A stretch of DNA of 64,000 bases from Bog-756 sp963776225 (lineage in GTDB: Bacteria; Actinomycetota; Acidimicrobiia; Acidimicrobiales; RAAP-2): contig CAVZLL010000004.1 in assembly GCA_963776225.1 (NCBI GenBank), positions 744,001 to 808,000 on the forward strand. The letters run 5' to 3'. Position numbers and translations under genes: made by a program. Shown piece by piece: positions 42,705-50,743 of this stretch. Positions within the stretch are counted from its first letter, which is position 1. Every line of letters begins with the position of its first letter. The notes under the pieces were generated by a model. It was not told the DNA's origin and did not search any database. It saw only the letters and a program-made list of their open reading frames with translations.

Positions 42705-43847
42705 ATGGCACTGAAACACTTCTCCCGTCACCCCAAGAATCCAACCGACGATGAAGCCACCCCGGAAGAGGTGGGCGGACTCGACCAATTCTTCTCGCAT
42801 GGTGCCCGCCCCGGGGGCACATCGAGCAACTCAGTCGACCAGGGTGAGATCGTGGTAGGACAGGAGGAGAGCGCCCCGGTCCCGGTCGTCGAGACGGCCG
42901 AGGCCGGATGGTACGCCGATGCCTCCGATCCACAGACCAAGCGGTACTGGGACGGCCACCACTGGACAGGTCAGACCATGCGGGTGGTGCTCGAGGATTC
43001 ATCGAGCCGCGTGCCGTCAACGCCTGCTCCGACCACCGGGAACGGCCAAACCGTCCTCGCCCAGGAAGAGGCAGAACCGGTTCAGCCCACACCTCCTCTG
43101 ATGACCGCATCGGAGACTGACACGGTTACCGGAGGGGGCGGAGCCGAGATCGACGAGAAGGACGGCGGCGACGCTGCTGGCACGTCGAGCCCCCTCGCCA
43201 GCCCGGCAGCCGACCGCTCCAAACAGAGGTCGGTGGCCGAGGTCGGCGCAAACGGTCCGGTGCAGACACACCAGACGATCGGCGAAGCTGACAGGTGGTT
43301 CGCCGAGATCGCGCGGGCCGCAGGTCGGGCACAGGAGATGGATACTCCTGAAGCGTGGCAGGAGATGGCGCGAGTCGCCGGAGTCGTCGCCGAACTTGCT
43401 CAGACGATGCGAGTGGTTGCGGAAGCGGAGCTCGAAGCAGAGACCACCGCCCGGGCAGCGGAAGAGGCAACTCGTCAGGCCGAACTGGCCAAGAGGACTG
43501 CCTCCGAGGCAAACGACACGGTCGCCAAGGCATCCGAGTCGGCGAGGATGGCGGCCGACGAGGCCACCAGGGCGACGAGAATCGCTGACGAGGCAAGGCG
43601 AGCAGCTGAGCAGGCGGCGCGAGAGGTGCCCCGGTCGGCTGAATCGGCAAAGGCGGCCGGCCAGGTGGCGGCGGAAGCCGAGCGGAATGCCAAGGGCATC
43701 GGCGAGATCGTCGCCGCGGCGCGCCTCGCGAACACAGAGGAGGCGTGGAAGGAAGCGCTCCGCCTGGTGAACGAACGATCGACGGCGATTCATGGTCCGT
43801 CGGATCGCGTCATCGATTCGCCATTGAGGGTCGATCGCTCCAACTAG
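42705..43847 (+). CDS. DUF2510 protein with long alanine-rich coiled coil
   Basis: This is a 380-residue protein. Residues ~67-92 form a DUF2510 module (AGWYADASDPQTKRYWDGHH). A disordered linker follows, and residues ~190-345 are a continuous Ala/Glu/Arg helix with heptads (AEAELEAETTARAAEEATRQ and similar). No TM or signal peptide. The coiled coil resembles polar-growth or scaffold proteins, but no specific family is recognised. It is divergent from the EAL/exopolysaccharide unit, so it may belong to the same regulatory setting. The ATG at 42705 has no strong ribosome-binding site. Confidence 0.78.
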   Translation: MALKHFSRHPKNPTDDEATPEEVGGLDQFFSHGARPGGTSSNSVDQGEIVVGQEESAPVPVVETAEAGWYADASDPQTKRYWDGHHWTGQTMRVVLEDSSSRVPSTPAPTTGNGQTVLAQEEAEPVQPTPPLMTASETDTVTGGGGAEIDEKDGGDAAGTSSPLASPAADRSKQRSVAEVGANGPVQTHQTIGEADRWFAEIARAAGRAQEMDTPEAWQEMARVAGVVAELAQTMRVVAEAELEAETTARAAEEATRQAELAKRTASEANDTVAKASESARMAADEATRATRIADEARRAAEQAAREVPRSAESAKAAGQVAAEAERNAKGIGEIVAAARLANTEEAWKEALRLVNERSTAIHGPSDRVIDSPLRVDRSN

Positions 43848-44091
43848 ACCGGCCCGCCATGGCGCATGCCGGACCCAGAGGGCGAGCCTCGGAACCCGAC
43901 CTTCGGAGCGCCCGCATGCCGCCGCCCGCCAGGGAAACGTCTGCGAGCCGGAGCCCTGGCTGCTGTAACGTGGCAGTGTCGTAAGCCTGCCCACGTTGAC
44001 GGGCATCCACGCCTCGCCGTCCGCCGGCCGTGACGTGCTGCTACCGCGGACAACCCACGCCCCGGTGCATTGAGCCCCGACCAGCCGCCAG

Positions 44092-44360
44092 TTGACGACC
44101 GGGTTCCGTCAAGTCATCGGCCGGATGGGGCACGGTCTGGTCCGGATCGGAGAGCGACTGGCGCGAGTCGGGCTTGCCGCCGAAGGTACCCCCGCGACGT
44201 CTCAACCGAACGGGTCCGCCCACGCTGGACCGGGGGCCGCAGGCAACTCGGGCCGTCCCGGCCGCCAGTGGTTCTGGGAACACCTCGACTCGGTGCGCGA
44301 GATCGTCGACTTCCTGGCGGGTGAGAACTTGAGCCTTGCGGGAAAGGAGATCGCCGGCCC
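44092..44360 (+). pseudogene. Remnant of a class I SAM methyltransferase N terminus
   Basis: The frame reads FRQVIGRMGHGLVRIGERLA, then RQWFWEHLDSVREIVDFLAG and ENLSLAGKEIAG. A pattern of the type FVDFL..GLSLEGKRVADIGCGDG begins many glycan-locus methyltransferases. Here it stops just where the SAM-binding DIGCGDG should appear, and the frame continues as unrelated sequence into the MazE-like gene. No good start or ribosome-binding site is visible. The call as a truncated remnant is inference; 43848-44091 contain nothing recognisable. Confidence 0.35.
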
Positions 44361-44425
44361 GACCCCGAACTCAGTCGTCCGGAACGGTCCTGGTCACCGG
44401 GAGGCAAATACTGGGACCCGCGACG

Positions 44426-44453
44426 CATACCGTAAACCATACCGTATTGGTAT
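44426..44453. promoter_or_regulatory. Operator repeats of the MazEF-type module
   Basis: CATACCGTA occurs twice as direct repeats (44426-44434 and 44438-44446, 12-bp spacing). The second copy is part of an inverted repeat ATACC-GTATT-GGTAT (44439-44453). The array ends 9 nt before the antitoxin ATG, as expected for ribbon-helix-helix autorepression. Confidence 0.75.
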
Positions 44454-44462
44454 GCTGATGCG

Positions 44463-44717
44463 ATGGCTACTCAGCAAATCGCTGTCCGACTCCCCGAGGA
44501 GCTCTTGAGCGAACTCGACACGCTTGTCGAAAGTGGGGTCTACGAGAGCCGAGCGGCCGCCGTGCGAGCGGGAGTCGAAGCCATCACGGCGTTGAAACGC
44601 CGCCAACAGACTGACCATGCCATCGTCGCAGGCTACCGTTGCACTCCACCCACGGCGGGCGAACGTGTTGCCGCGATCGCCTCCCTTCGAGACGCCATCG
44701 CCGAGGAACCCTGGTGA
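44463..44717 (+). CDS. Ribbon-helix-helix antitoxin (MazE/CopG type)
   Basis: This is an 84-residue protein. The N-terminal ribbon-helix-helix domain reads TQQIAVRLPEELLSELDTLV, then ESRAAAVRAGVEAITALKRR; the C-terminal tail (~45-84) is the expected toxin-neutralising part (GERVAAIASLRDAIAEEPW). It represses its own promoter in related systems through the repeats located immediately upstream. The stop overlaps the toxin GTG by 4 nt (GTGA). It is one of the few loci in the window with AT-rich upstream DNA, which suggests acquired sequence. Confidence 0.9.
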   Translation: MATQQIAVRLPEELLSELDTLVESGVYESRAAAVRAGVEAITALKRRQQTDHAIVAGYRCTPPTAGERVAAIASLRDAIAEEPW

Positions 44718-45031
44718 ACGAGCCCAGTCGCGGGGAGGTGTGGTGGGGCGAGATCGAGGGTCTGGGTCGTCGCCCCTTCCTCGTCATGACGAGATCAGCA
44801 GCGATTCCAGTACTCAACAGTGTGCTTGCCGCCCCCGTGACCCGCACGATTCGAAACATCCCAACGGAGATTCCACTTGGGCCAGGCGACGGGATGCCCG
44901 CGGAGTGCGCTGTTACGTTCGACAACCTGCGTGTGGTGCCGAAGGCCTATCTCGTCGACCGCATCTGCGCGCTGGGGTCCACTCGGCTGGTCGAGGCATG
45001 TACCGCGCTTCGGGCCGCCGTCGACTGCTGA
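44714..45031 (+). CDS. MazF/PemK-type endoribonuclease toxin
   Basis: This is a 105-residue protein of the CcdB/PemK fold. It has EVWWGEIEGLGRRPFLVMTR (the start of MazF-like RNases with the catalytic Arg region), VLAAPVTRTIRNIPTEIPLG (Thr/Arg) and CAVTFDNLRVVPKAYLVDRI. MazF enzymes cleave single-stranded mRNA at short specific sites to halt growth. The GTG at 44714 overlaps the antitoxin stop; the in-frame ATG upstream would lie within the antitoxin gene. The tRNA gene follows after 83 nt on the other strand. Confidence 0.9.
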   Translation: MNEPSRGEVWWGEIEGLGRRPFLVMTRSAAIPVLNSVLAAPVTRTIRNIPTEIPLGPGDGMPAECAVTFDNLRVVPKAYLVDRICALGSTRLVEACTALRAAVDC

Positions 45032-45114
45032 GAACTGGCGGAACAGAGTCCGGAGTTCGCTTCATGACACCGCCGGGACCGTGAACAGGCAGGTCAGCGG
45101 CGTTGTGGGATGTG

Positions 45115-45188
45115 TGGGGACGGAGGGAGTCGAACCCTCACTGGAGGCGGTTTAAGCGCCCTGCCTCTGCCGATTGGGCTACGTCCCC
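45115..45188 (-). tRNA. tRNA with UAA anticodon, short variable loop (atypical tRNA-Leu)
   Basis: This is a 74-nt cloverleaf: a perfect 7-bp acceptor stem GGGGACG/CGTCCCC, a D arm with GCC/GGC, an anticodon stem closing the loop CTTAAAC, a variable loop of 5 nt (CCAGT), a T stem GAGGG/CCCTC with loop TTCGACT and an A discriminator. CCA is not encoded. By loop position the anticodon is UAA, reading the UUA Leu codon. Bacterial tRNA-Leu normally has a long variable arm, missing here. All stems are well paired, so it is unlikely to be a decayed gene. Confidence 0.8.
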
Positions 45189-45289
45189 GTGTCGCCCGGC
45201 GCCCAACGCGATGACTCCGGACACCAAGACCATAGGTCTGCGCACCCCGATCGGCGGGCGACGACCACGCCAAACGGGCGCCACTCGAG

Positions 45290-46897
45290 TCAGCGGATCC
45301 GGTGACCCGGCAGTGGGCCGAGGACCGACGTGACCGCTTCGAGCTCCTCGTTGCGGGGACGCTCGACCGCCTGAACCGGGCCGGCACCCCCCGTTGGCGG
45401 ACCGAGCACTGTGGTCGGTCGGTGCCCTGGATCCCATCGCGTCCACTCCGTCGGGGCCTCCCCGGGCGGACCCGAGGTGGGGACGCCGGAGCGTGCGAAG
45501 GAGACCCACGCCTGACGCATGGCCGCCGAGAGCGCGAACGCGTCCTCGCCGCCTCCGGTGAACGACTGGACCAGGGGGTGCCGCACCGTGCCGAACACGA
45601 ACGGGATCTCCAGCGCGTGGCAGGAGCCGAGCACGCCCCCGAAGATCGGGGACGCCCAGGTGAAGAGGTAGGCGAACGTCCCCACGCCCGGTGCCGCCGC
45701 GTGGTCGTGTTCGTCGGCGAGTCGCACGGAAGGGGCACGGAACACGAACTCGGTGGCGATCGCCGTCCACAGGTCACGGGCCTCCACCGGCTCGCCCCGC
45801 GAGGCGCGGGCCGACCGCACGGCGTCGGTGATCCGATCAGCTGCACTCTCGTCCCCGAAGGCGCGGACCAGGCGCCACCGGAGCCGGTCGGCGTCGAGTG
45901 AGGAGAAGGCGGGATCGCTCACGGTGAAGAGCGCCCACTCGTCCCTGGTCGTACCGATCAACAATGGTACGTCCGCCACCGATCCGCCCATCACCGACGA
46001 GAGCGGCGGTCGTGGCAGCAACCCGCCGTCCACCACCGGGCGGAGGGGTAGGCCGTCGACCGAGGAACGACCGCTCTCCTCGAATTCAGCCGCTGCAGCG
46101 ACCAGACGGTCGGCAGGCACCCGCTCGAGTTCCTCCCGGGTGCAGGCCACGCCCATCTGGGAGGCGAGCTTCTCGGCCACTTCCGCCGCGGTGTCGGCGG
46201 AGATCGTGTAGGGCGGGCCGCTCTCGACCACCGCTCGGTGGAACAGCCCGCCGGCCTCGGGTGACCCGAGAAGGGCGGACACGCTCATCCCGCCCGCCGA
46301 CTCGCCGAAGAGGGTCACGCACCGCGGGTCGCCCCCGAACCCCGCGATGTGGTCGTGCACCCAGCGGAGAGCGGCGACCTGGTCGGCCAGTCCCCAGTTG
46401 CCCGTCCCGGTCCACTCGTCACCACCCAGCCAGGTCTGTCCCGGGTCAGCGAGGGCCGGGTGGGCGAGGTAGCCGAGCAGACCGAGGCGATAGTTGATGG
46501 TGACCACGACCACGTCGCCCTCACGGGCCAGATCGGTGCCGCGGTAGAGCCCGGTCGAACCCGACCCCGAGAGGAACGACCCCCCGTGGATCCACACCAT
46601 GACCGGCCGTTTGGCCCCGTCGAGGCCGGGAGTCCACACGTTGAGGCTCAGGCAGTCCTCGGACATTGGCTCCGGCGTCGCCCCGGGGAAGATCGCGACG
46701 AGCAGCTGGTCCTGGGGGGCGACCGGACCGTACCGGTCGCAGTCCCTGATGCCCGACCAGGGCTCGGGCGCCACCGGCGGGCGCCAGCGGCGAGCCCCGG
46801 CCGGCGAGGCGGCGTAGGGAATGCCCGAGAAGGTCCACACCCCGGCGCGCTCGACCCCCCGGAGCCGGCCACCCGCGACCTCGGTCACACCGTGCAC
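45290..46897 (-). CDS. Type B carboxylesterase
   Basis: This is a 535-residue alpha/beta hydrolase of the carboxylesterase/para-nitrobenzyl esterase family. It has the oxyanion-hole box VMVWIHGGSFLSGSGS, EDCLSLNVWTPG, the nucleophile elbow TLFGESAGGMSVSALLG with Ser in GESAG, and the catalytic His in GSCHALEIPFVFG. It hydrolyses carboxylic esters of undefined type. No signal peptide, so cytoplasmic. The GTG start (GTG CAC GGT) gives the family-typical N terminus VAGGRLRGVERAGVWTFSGI. It is divergent from the NlpC/P60 gene; the 229-nt spacer has no other gene. Confidence 0.93.
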   Translation of the reverse strand: MHGVTEVAGGRLRGVERAGVWTFSGIPYAASPAGARRWRPPVAPEPWSGIRDCDRYGPVAPQDQLLVAIFPGATPEPMSEDCLSLNVWTPGLDGAKRPVMVWIHGGSFLSGSGSTGLYRGTDLAREGDVVVVTINYRLGLLGYLAHPALADPGQTWLGGDEWTGTGNWGLADQVAALRWVHDHIAGFGGDPRCVTLFGESAGGMSVSALLGSPEAGGLFHRAVVESGPPYTISADTAAEVAEKLASQMGVACTREELERVPADRLVAAAAEFEESGRSSVDGLPLRPVVDGGLLPRPPLSSVMGGSVADVPLLIGTTRDEWALFTVSDPAFSSLDADRLRWRLVRAFGDESAADRITDAVRSARASRGEPVEARDLWTAIATEFVFRAPSVRLADEHDHAAAPGVGTFAYLFTWASPIFGGVLGSCHALEIPFVFGTVRHPLVQSFTGGGEDAFALSAAMRQAWVSFARSGVPTSGPPGEAPTEWTRWDPGHRPTTVLGPPTGGAGPVQAVERPRNEELEAVTSVLGPLPGHRIR

Positions 46898-47126
46898 GCG
46901 TCCTCCCTCCAGTTCTCCCGGCTCCTGCCGATACCAGACCGAACTTACTCACTCATTCACCGCGACAGGCCGGAGCGGGAACGGAACGGATTCGGGGCAG
47001 ATCCATGGCACGGTTTCGACACCTGGCGCGGAGCAAGGGTCCGTCCGAGTTCACACAGCGCCTGAACTGGAGAAATCGCCCGGAAGCCGCTGAGCCGACC
47101 GCCCCGGCCGTCGCTACAGTGCCGGG

Positions 47127-48533
47127 GTGGCCGACGTGAGCACCGCACGCCCTGGGCCGGGGCATCACCAACCCTCCCGCACCTGGAGCCGCCGGCCGAC
47201 CCGGACGCTCCGGCACGCATTGCTCGCTGTCGCAACCAGCCTGGTCATCCTGGCACTGTCCACGGGATCCCCGGCCGCCGCAACGGGGACGACCAGCGGA
47301 ACGAGCTCGGGTTCCACCCCCGGAACGGAGGGCTCGTCGACGACCACCTCGACCACACCTGCCCAGGGGCGGATCAGTGCGGCTGAGGCCCAGGTGGCCA
47401 CCATCGAGGCCCAGATCTCCTCCCAGCAACAGGCCCTCGACGCCGCCGACGAGGCCTACAACCAGGCGGTGGTCAACCTCACCGCGACCCAGTCCGCGCT
47501 CTCGACCACCACCGCCGCCCTGGCCGCGACCCGCACCAAACTCGACGCAGCCCGGCGGACCCTCCGCAACGACGTGATCGCGGCATACACGAACGGATCG
47601 TCGGACGAAGCGGTCGCCGCGCTCTTCGCCGCCCCGAGCGGGGGGGACCAGACCCGGACGATCTACGAGCACCTCGGCATCGCCGACCTGGCCGCCGAGG
47701 TGGCCGCGGTACGGTCCGGACAACGACAGTTGACCTCCACCGAGTCCAAGCTCCGAACCGAGCAGCGAAGCGAGACCGGCCAGGTGGCCGCCGAGGACCA
47801 GGCCCGGCAGAGCGCGGCGGCCGCGAGCGCCCAGTCCGAGGCCACACTGACCCAGGTTCAGGGCGCGCTCGCCCAGGAGATCGCCCAACAGGCCGCCGCC
47901 CAGGCCGCGGCGGCGGCAGCGGCCGCCGCGGCCGCGAGCACCGCGCAGGCACGCCAGACCGCCGCCGCACAGGCCTCCCAGGCCGCACAGGTCGCCAGCA
48001 CGGTGAGCGGTGGCAGCGCTGCCGCCACCAGCGCCAACCGCGCGGCGAACCAGGCCGCGGCGGCGGGCGGCACGGGAGGCGGCGGGGGCGGAGCTGGGGG
48101 CTCGGGGAGCGGCGTCACGTCGGTGTCCAGTGGTGGCAACCCAACGGCTGCCGGTCTGGCGGCCGTGCACGGGGCGATGCAGTACCTCGGCGTGCCCTAC
48201 GTCTGGGGCGGCGCAAGCTCGGCGGGGGTCGACTGCTCGGGACTGACGATGCTGGCCTGGGCGGCGGCGGGCGTGACCCTGCCGCATTCGGCTGCCGACC
48301 AGTACGCCCGTTTCCCGCACGTGAGCCTCACCGCGCTCGAGCCCGGCGACCTCCTCTTCTACGACCTCAGCGGAACCGGCATCGACCACGTGGTCATGTA
48401 CGTGGGTCCGAAGCTCGACGGGCAGGCGACCGCATACGGATCGGACACCATCATCCAGGCGGCCCACACGGGGACCGACGTCACCTTCGACCCGGTCTGG
48501 TACTTCGGACTGGTCGGCGCCGCCCGCCCCTGA
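47127..48533 (+). CDS. Exported NlpC/P60 peptidoglycan endopeptidase (RipA-like)
   Basis: This is a 468-residue protein with a signal peptide/TM (LLAVATSLVILALSTGSPAA), a Thr/Ser linker, a coiled-coil region (~80-290, with an Ala-rich stretch and AAAAAAAA runs) and a C-terminal NlpC/P60 domain at ~345-465. Catalytic residues: Cys in GVDCSGLTMLAW, His in GIDHVVMYVG and a third polar residue in IIQAAHTG. The layout (signal, long coiled coil, NlpC/P60) is that of actinobacterial RipA-type enzymes that cut stem peptides at division. It may be followed by the GT2 gene as a transcription unit, 72 nt apart. Confidence 0.92.
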   Translation: MADVSTARPGPGHHQPSRTWSRRPTRTLRHALLAVATSLVILALSTGSPAAATGTTSGTSSGSTPGTEGSSTTTSTTPAQGRISAAEAQVATIEAQISSQQQALDAADEAYNQAVVNLTATQSALSTTTAALAATRTKLDAARRTLRNDVIAAYTNGSSDEAVAALFAAPSGGDQTRTIYEHLGIADLAAEVAAVRSGQRQLTSTESKLRTEQRSETGQVAAEDQARQSAAAASAQSEATLTQVQGALAQEIAQQAAAQAAAAAAAAAAASTAQARQTAAAQASQAAQVASTVSGGSAAATSANRAANQAAAAGGTGGGGGGAGGSGSGVTSVSSGGNPTAAGLAAVHGAMQYLGVPYVWGGASSAGVDCSGLTMLAWAAAGVTLPHSAADQYARFPHVSLTALEPGDLLFYDLSGTGIDHVVMYVGPKLDGQATAYGSDTIIQAAHTGTDVTFDPVWYFGLVGAARP

Positions 48534-48605
48534 GTCCGCACCGGACCTCAGATGCGAGGCGAGGCCGCGAACCGGATTCCCGGGCCTAAGGTCACGGACA
48601 GCTCC

Positions 48606-49634
48606 ATGACGCTCCAGCTCTCGATCATCGTTCCGGCCTACAACGAGGCCCACCGGCTGGCCGAGGGCATGCGGCGCTTCGAGAGCGCGGCGGCATCCGG
48701 CGCGGTGGACCTCGACCGGACCGAGCTGCTGTTCGTGGACGATGGCAGCACCGACCGCACGGCGGCCGAGGCGGAGAAGCTCCTGGCCACGCTCCCCCAT
48801 CACCGGATCGTCCGGCTGGGCACCAACCGGGGGAAGGGCGCGGCGGTCCGGACCGGGGTGGCACTCGCCCGGGCACCCCTGCTCGCGTACATGGATGCCG
48901 ACATGGCCATCGATCCGCACGCCATCCCGTTCCTGGTGGAAGGGCTGGCCGAGCACGATCTGGCCATCGGGTCTCGGGCGCTGCCGGACTCGATGGTCGA
49001 GACCACCTACGCGGTGCGGTCGCTGATGGGCCGTCTCTTCAACGCGCTGGTGACCACCGGCACCGGGCTCGGGCTCCGGGACACCCAATGCGGGTTCAAG
49101 GCATTCCGGACGAGCGCCGCCCGCCTGCTCTTCCATCTGGTGCGGATCGACCGGTTCGCCTTCGACGTCGAGATCCTGTCCCAAGCCCACCGGCTCGGTC
49201 TCCGGATCACCGAGGTGCCGGTCCAATGGCGCCATGTTTCCGGGAGCAGCATCCACCCGCTGCACGACCCGCTGGCCATGCTGGCCGACGTCTACCGGTC
49301 ACGGCTCGGCTGGTTCCCGTCGCCACCGGTGACCGCCCTCACCGTGCGCGGCCCCGATCAGGGGAGCGCGCACGCGCTGGTGTCCCGGGTGACCGACGTG
49401 CTCGCCCGGACCCTCGAGGGAGGACCGCTTCCCCTCCTCGTGAAGGGTGGATCGGTGACCATCCTGATGGCGCTCGTGCAGCCCGTCGACATCGCCCGGG
49501 CGTTCGCCGCCCTGCGGGCAGAGCTCGAACCACTCGATGTCACCAGGCAGATCCTCCCGTTGGAGCGACTCCGCTCCTCGGCACCCCTCGCCGGATGCCT
49601 CGACGGGCCGCCCGCCGCCGAACAGGCGCGCTGA
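48606..49634 (+). CDS. GT2 glycosyltransferase, dolichyl-phosphate-sugar synthase-like
   Basis: This is a 342-residue protein. Residues 1-230 are a GT-A fold with IIVPAYNEAHRL, FVDDGSTDRT and the metal-binding YMDADMAID (Asp97, Asp99), plus DTQCGFKAFR and QWRHVSGSSIHP, as in dolichyl/polyprenyl-phosphate beta-glucosyl- or mannosyltransferases. No TM domain follows; instead there is a ~110-residue C-terminal extension of unknown function. The ATG at 48606 gives the correct family start. It would load a sugar onto polyprenyl phosphate for use by GT-C enzymes at the cell surface. Confidence 0.88.
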   Translation: MTLQLSIIVPAYNEAHRLAEGMRRFESAAASGAVDLDRTELLFVDDGSTDRTAAEAEKLLATLPHHRIVRLGTNRGKGAAVRTGVALARAPLLAYMDADMAIDPHAIPFLVEGLAEHDLAIGSRALPDSMVETTYAVRSLMGRLFNALVTTGTGLGLRDTQCGFKAFRTSAARLLFHLVRIDRFAFDVEILSQAHRLGLRITEVPVQWRHVSGSSIHPLHDPLAMLADVYRSRLGWFPSPPVTALTVRGPDQGSAHALVSRVTDVLARTLEGGPLPLLVKGGSVTILMALVQPVDIARAFAALRAELEPLDVTRQILPLERLRSSAPLAGCLDGPPAAEQAR

Positions 49635-49680
49635 TCCGCCCCGCGGCCACCCGACCCGGGGGGGCCGGACCGGGGGTACC

Positions 49681-50739
49681 ATGCGTCCGGTGAGCTCGGA
49701 CTCCGGGGAGACGACGGAGACGACGCGGAGCGGACGGGCCGCAGGTCCCCGTGGCGACGCGGAGCTCATCGATGCCATCGTCGGGCAGGGTGCGGGTGGA
49801 ACGCCTGCGGACGGGCGGCGCGACGGGCGCCCCACCGAGATCCCCCACGGCGGAACGACCGATCGGCCGATGCCGACCGAGGCCAGGACGGGCGGGACGG
49901 TCTCGGTCCTCCCGGTGGCCACCCGCCGGCACCCGACGGCGGAGCCGGCCGACCCACGGCGCTCGGACGTCGACGAGTGGGGCCGTTCGGAGCACATGCG
50001 CTCCGTGCTCCGCCGGCTCTACGACCCGATCTACCGGCACTGGTTCCGGGTCGAGTGGGAAGGCCTGGAGAAGATCCCCCGTCAAGGAGGGGCTCTGCTC
50101 ATCGCCAACCACGCGGGAGCGATCCCTTCCGACGCACCCGCCATCATGCACGGTATCGAGAAGGAGCTCGGCCGCCCGGTCTACGGCCTCGCAGACTTCT
50201 TCTTCCGCACCCTTCCGGTGGTCGGCACCCTCTGGTCGCGCACCGGGGGTGTTCCCGCGCATCCCGACAACGCCTACCGGCTCCTCCACGACCAGGAGCA
50301 GCTCGCCCTGGTCTTCCCCGAGGGCACCAAGGCCACCTCGAAGACCTACTCCGACCGGTACCGGCTCCGCCGGTTCGGCCGCGGCGGCTTCGTGGAGATC
50401 GCCATGCGGGCGGGCGTCCCGATCATCCCCATCGCCGTCGTCGGCGCCGAGGAGTCGATGCCCATCGTCTTCCGGGTCCCGGGCGTCGCCAGCGCGCTCA
50501 ATCTCCCCTACTTCCCGGTCACCGTGAACTCGCTGCTGATGGGCCCGCTCGGCTACGTCACCTATTTCCCGGTCAAGATCAAGTTCCGGGTTCTGGACCC
50601 GGTGGTCTTCGACGTCGAGCCCGGCCTCGAACGGTACTCGCGCAGCCGGCTCATGGAGGAAGCGGAAGGGATCCGCTCGACGCTGCAGGACGCGCTGCAC
50701 GACATGCTGCGCGAGCGCCGCAGCATCTGGTTCGGATAG
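49681..50739 (+). CDS. PlsC-family lysophospholipid acyltransferase
   Basis: This is a 352-residue protein. A low-complexity N terminus of ~100 residues precedes the acyltransferase domain with LIANHAGAIPSDAP (catalytic His and Asp), FPEGTKATSK (acceptor phosphate motif) and AIVVGAEESMP-like PIAVVGAEESMPIVF. The long Asp/Arg/Gly-rich N-terminal segment is unusual and not part of the catalytic fold. The next gene, an epimerase, starts 4 nt after its stop. From memory, mycobacteria have the same pair (Rv0502 acyltransferase with Rv0501 galE2), so the association looks conserved. Start ATG preceded by a GGGGG stretch. Confidence 0.88.
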   Translation: MRPVSSDSGETTETTRSGRAAGPRGDAELIDAIVGQGAGGTPADGRRDGRPTEIPHGGTTDRPMPTEARTGGTVSVLPVATRRHPTAEPADPRRSDVDEWGRSEHMRSVLRRLYDPIYRHWFRVEWEGLEKIPRQGGALLIANHAGAIPSDAPAIMHGIEKELGRPVYGLADFFFRTLPVVGTLWSRTGGVPAHPDNAYRLLHDQEQLALVFPEGTKATSKTYSDRYRLRRFGRGGFVEIAMRAGVPIIPIAVVGAEESMPIVFRVPGVASALNLPYFPVTVNSLLMGPLGYVTYFPVKIKFRVLDPVVFDVEPGLERYSRSRLMEEAEGIRSTLQDALHDMLRERRSIWFG

Positions 50740-50743
50740 GCGC

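Noticed and set aside
46953..49265. 770-codon minus-strand frame opposite the NlpC/P60 and GT2 genes
   Set aside because: No domain or start signal, Gly/Arg-rich composition; explained by codon bias of the genes on the other strand.
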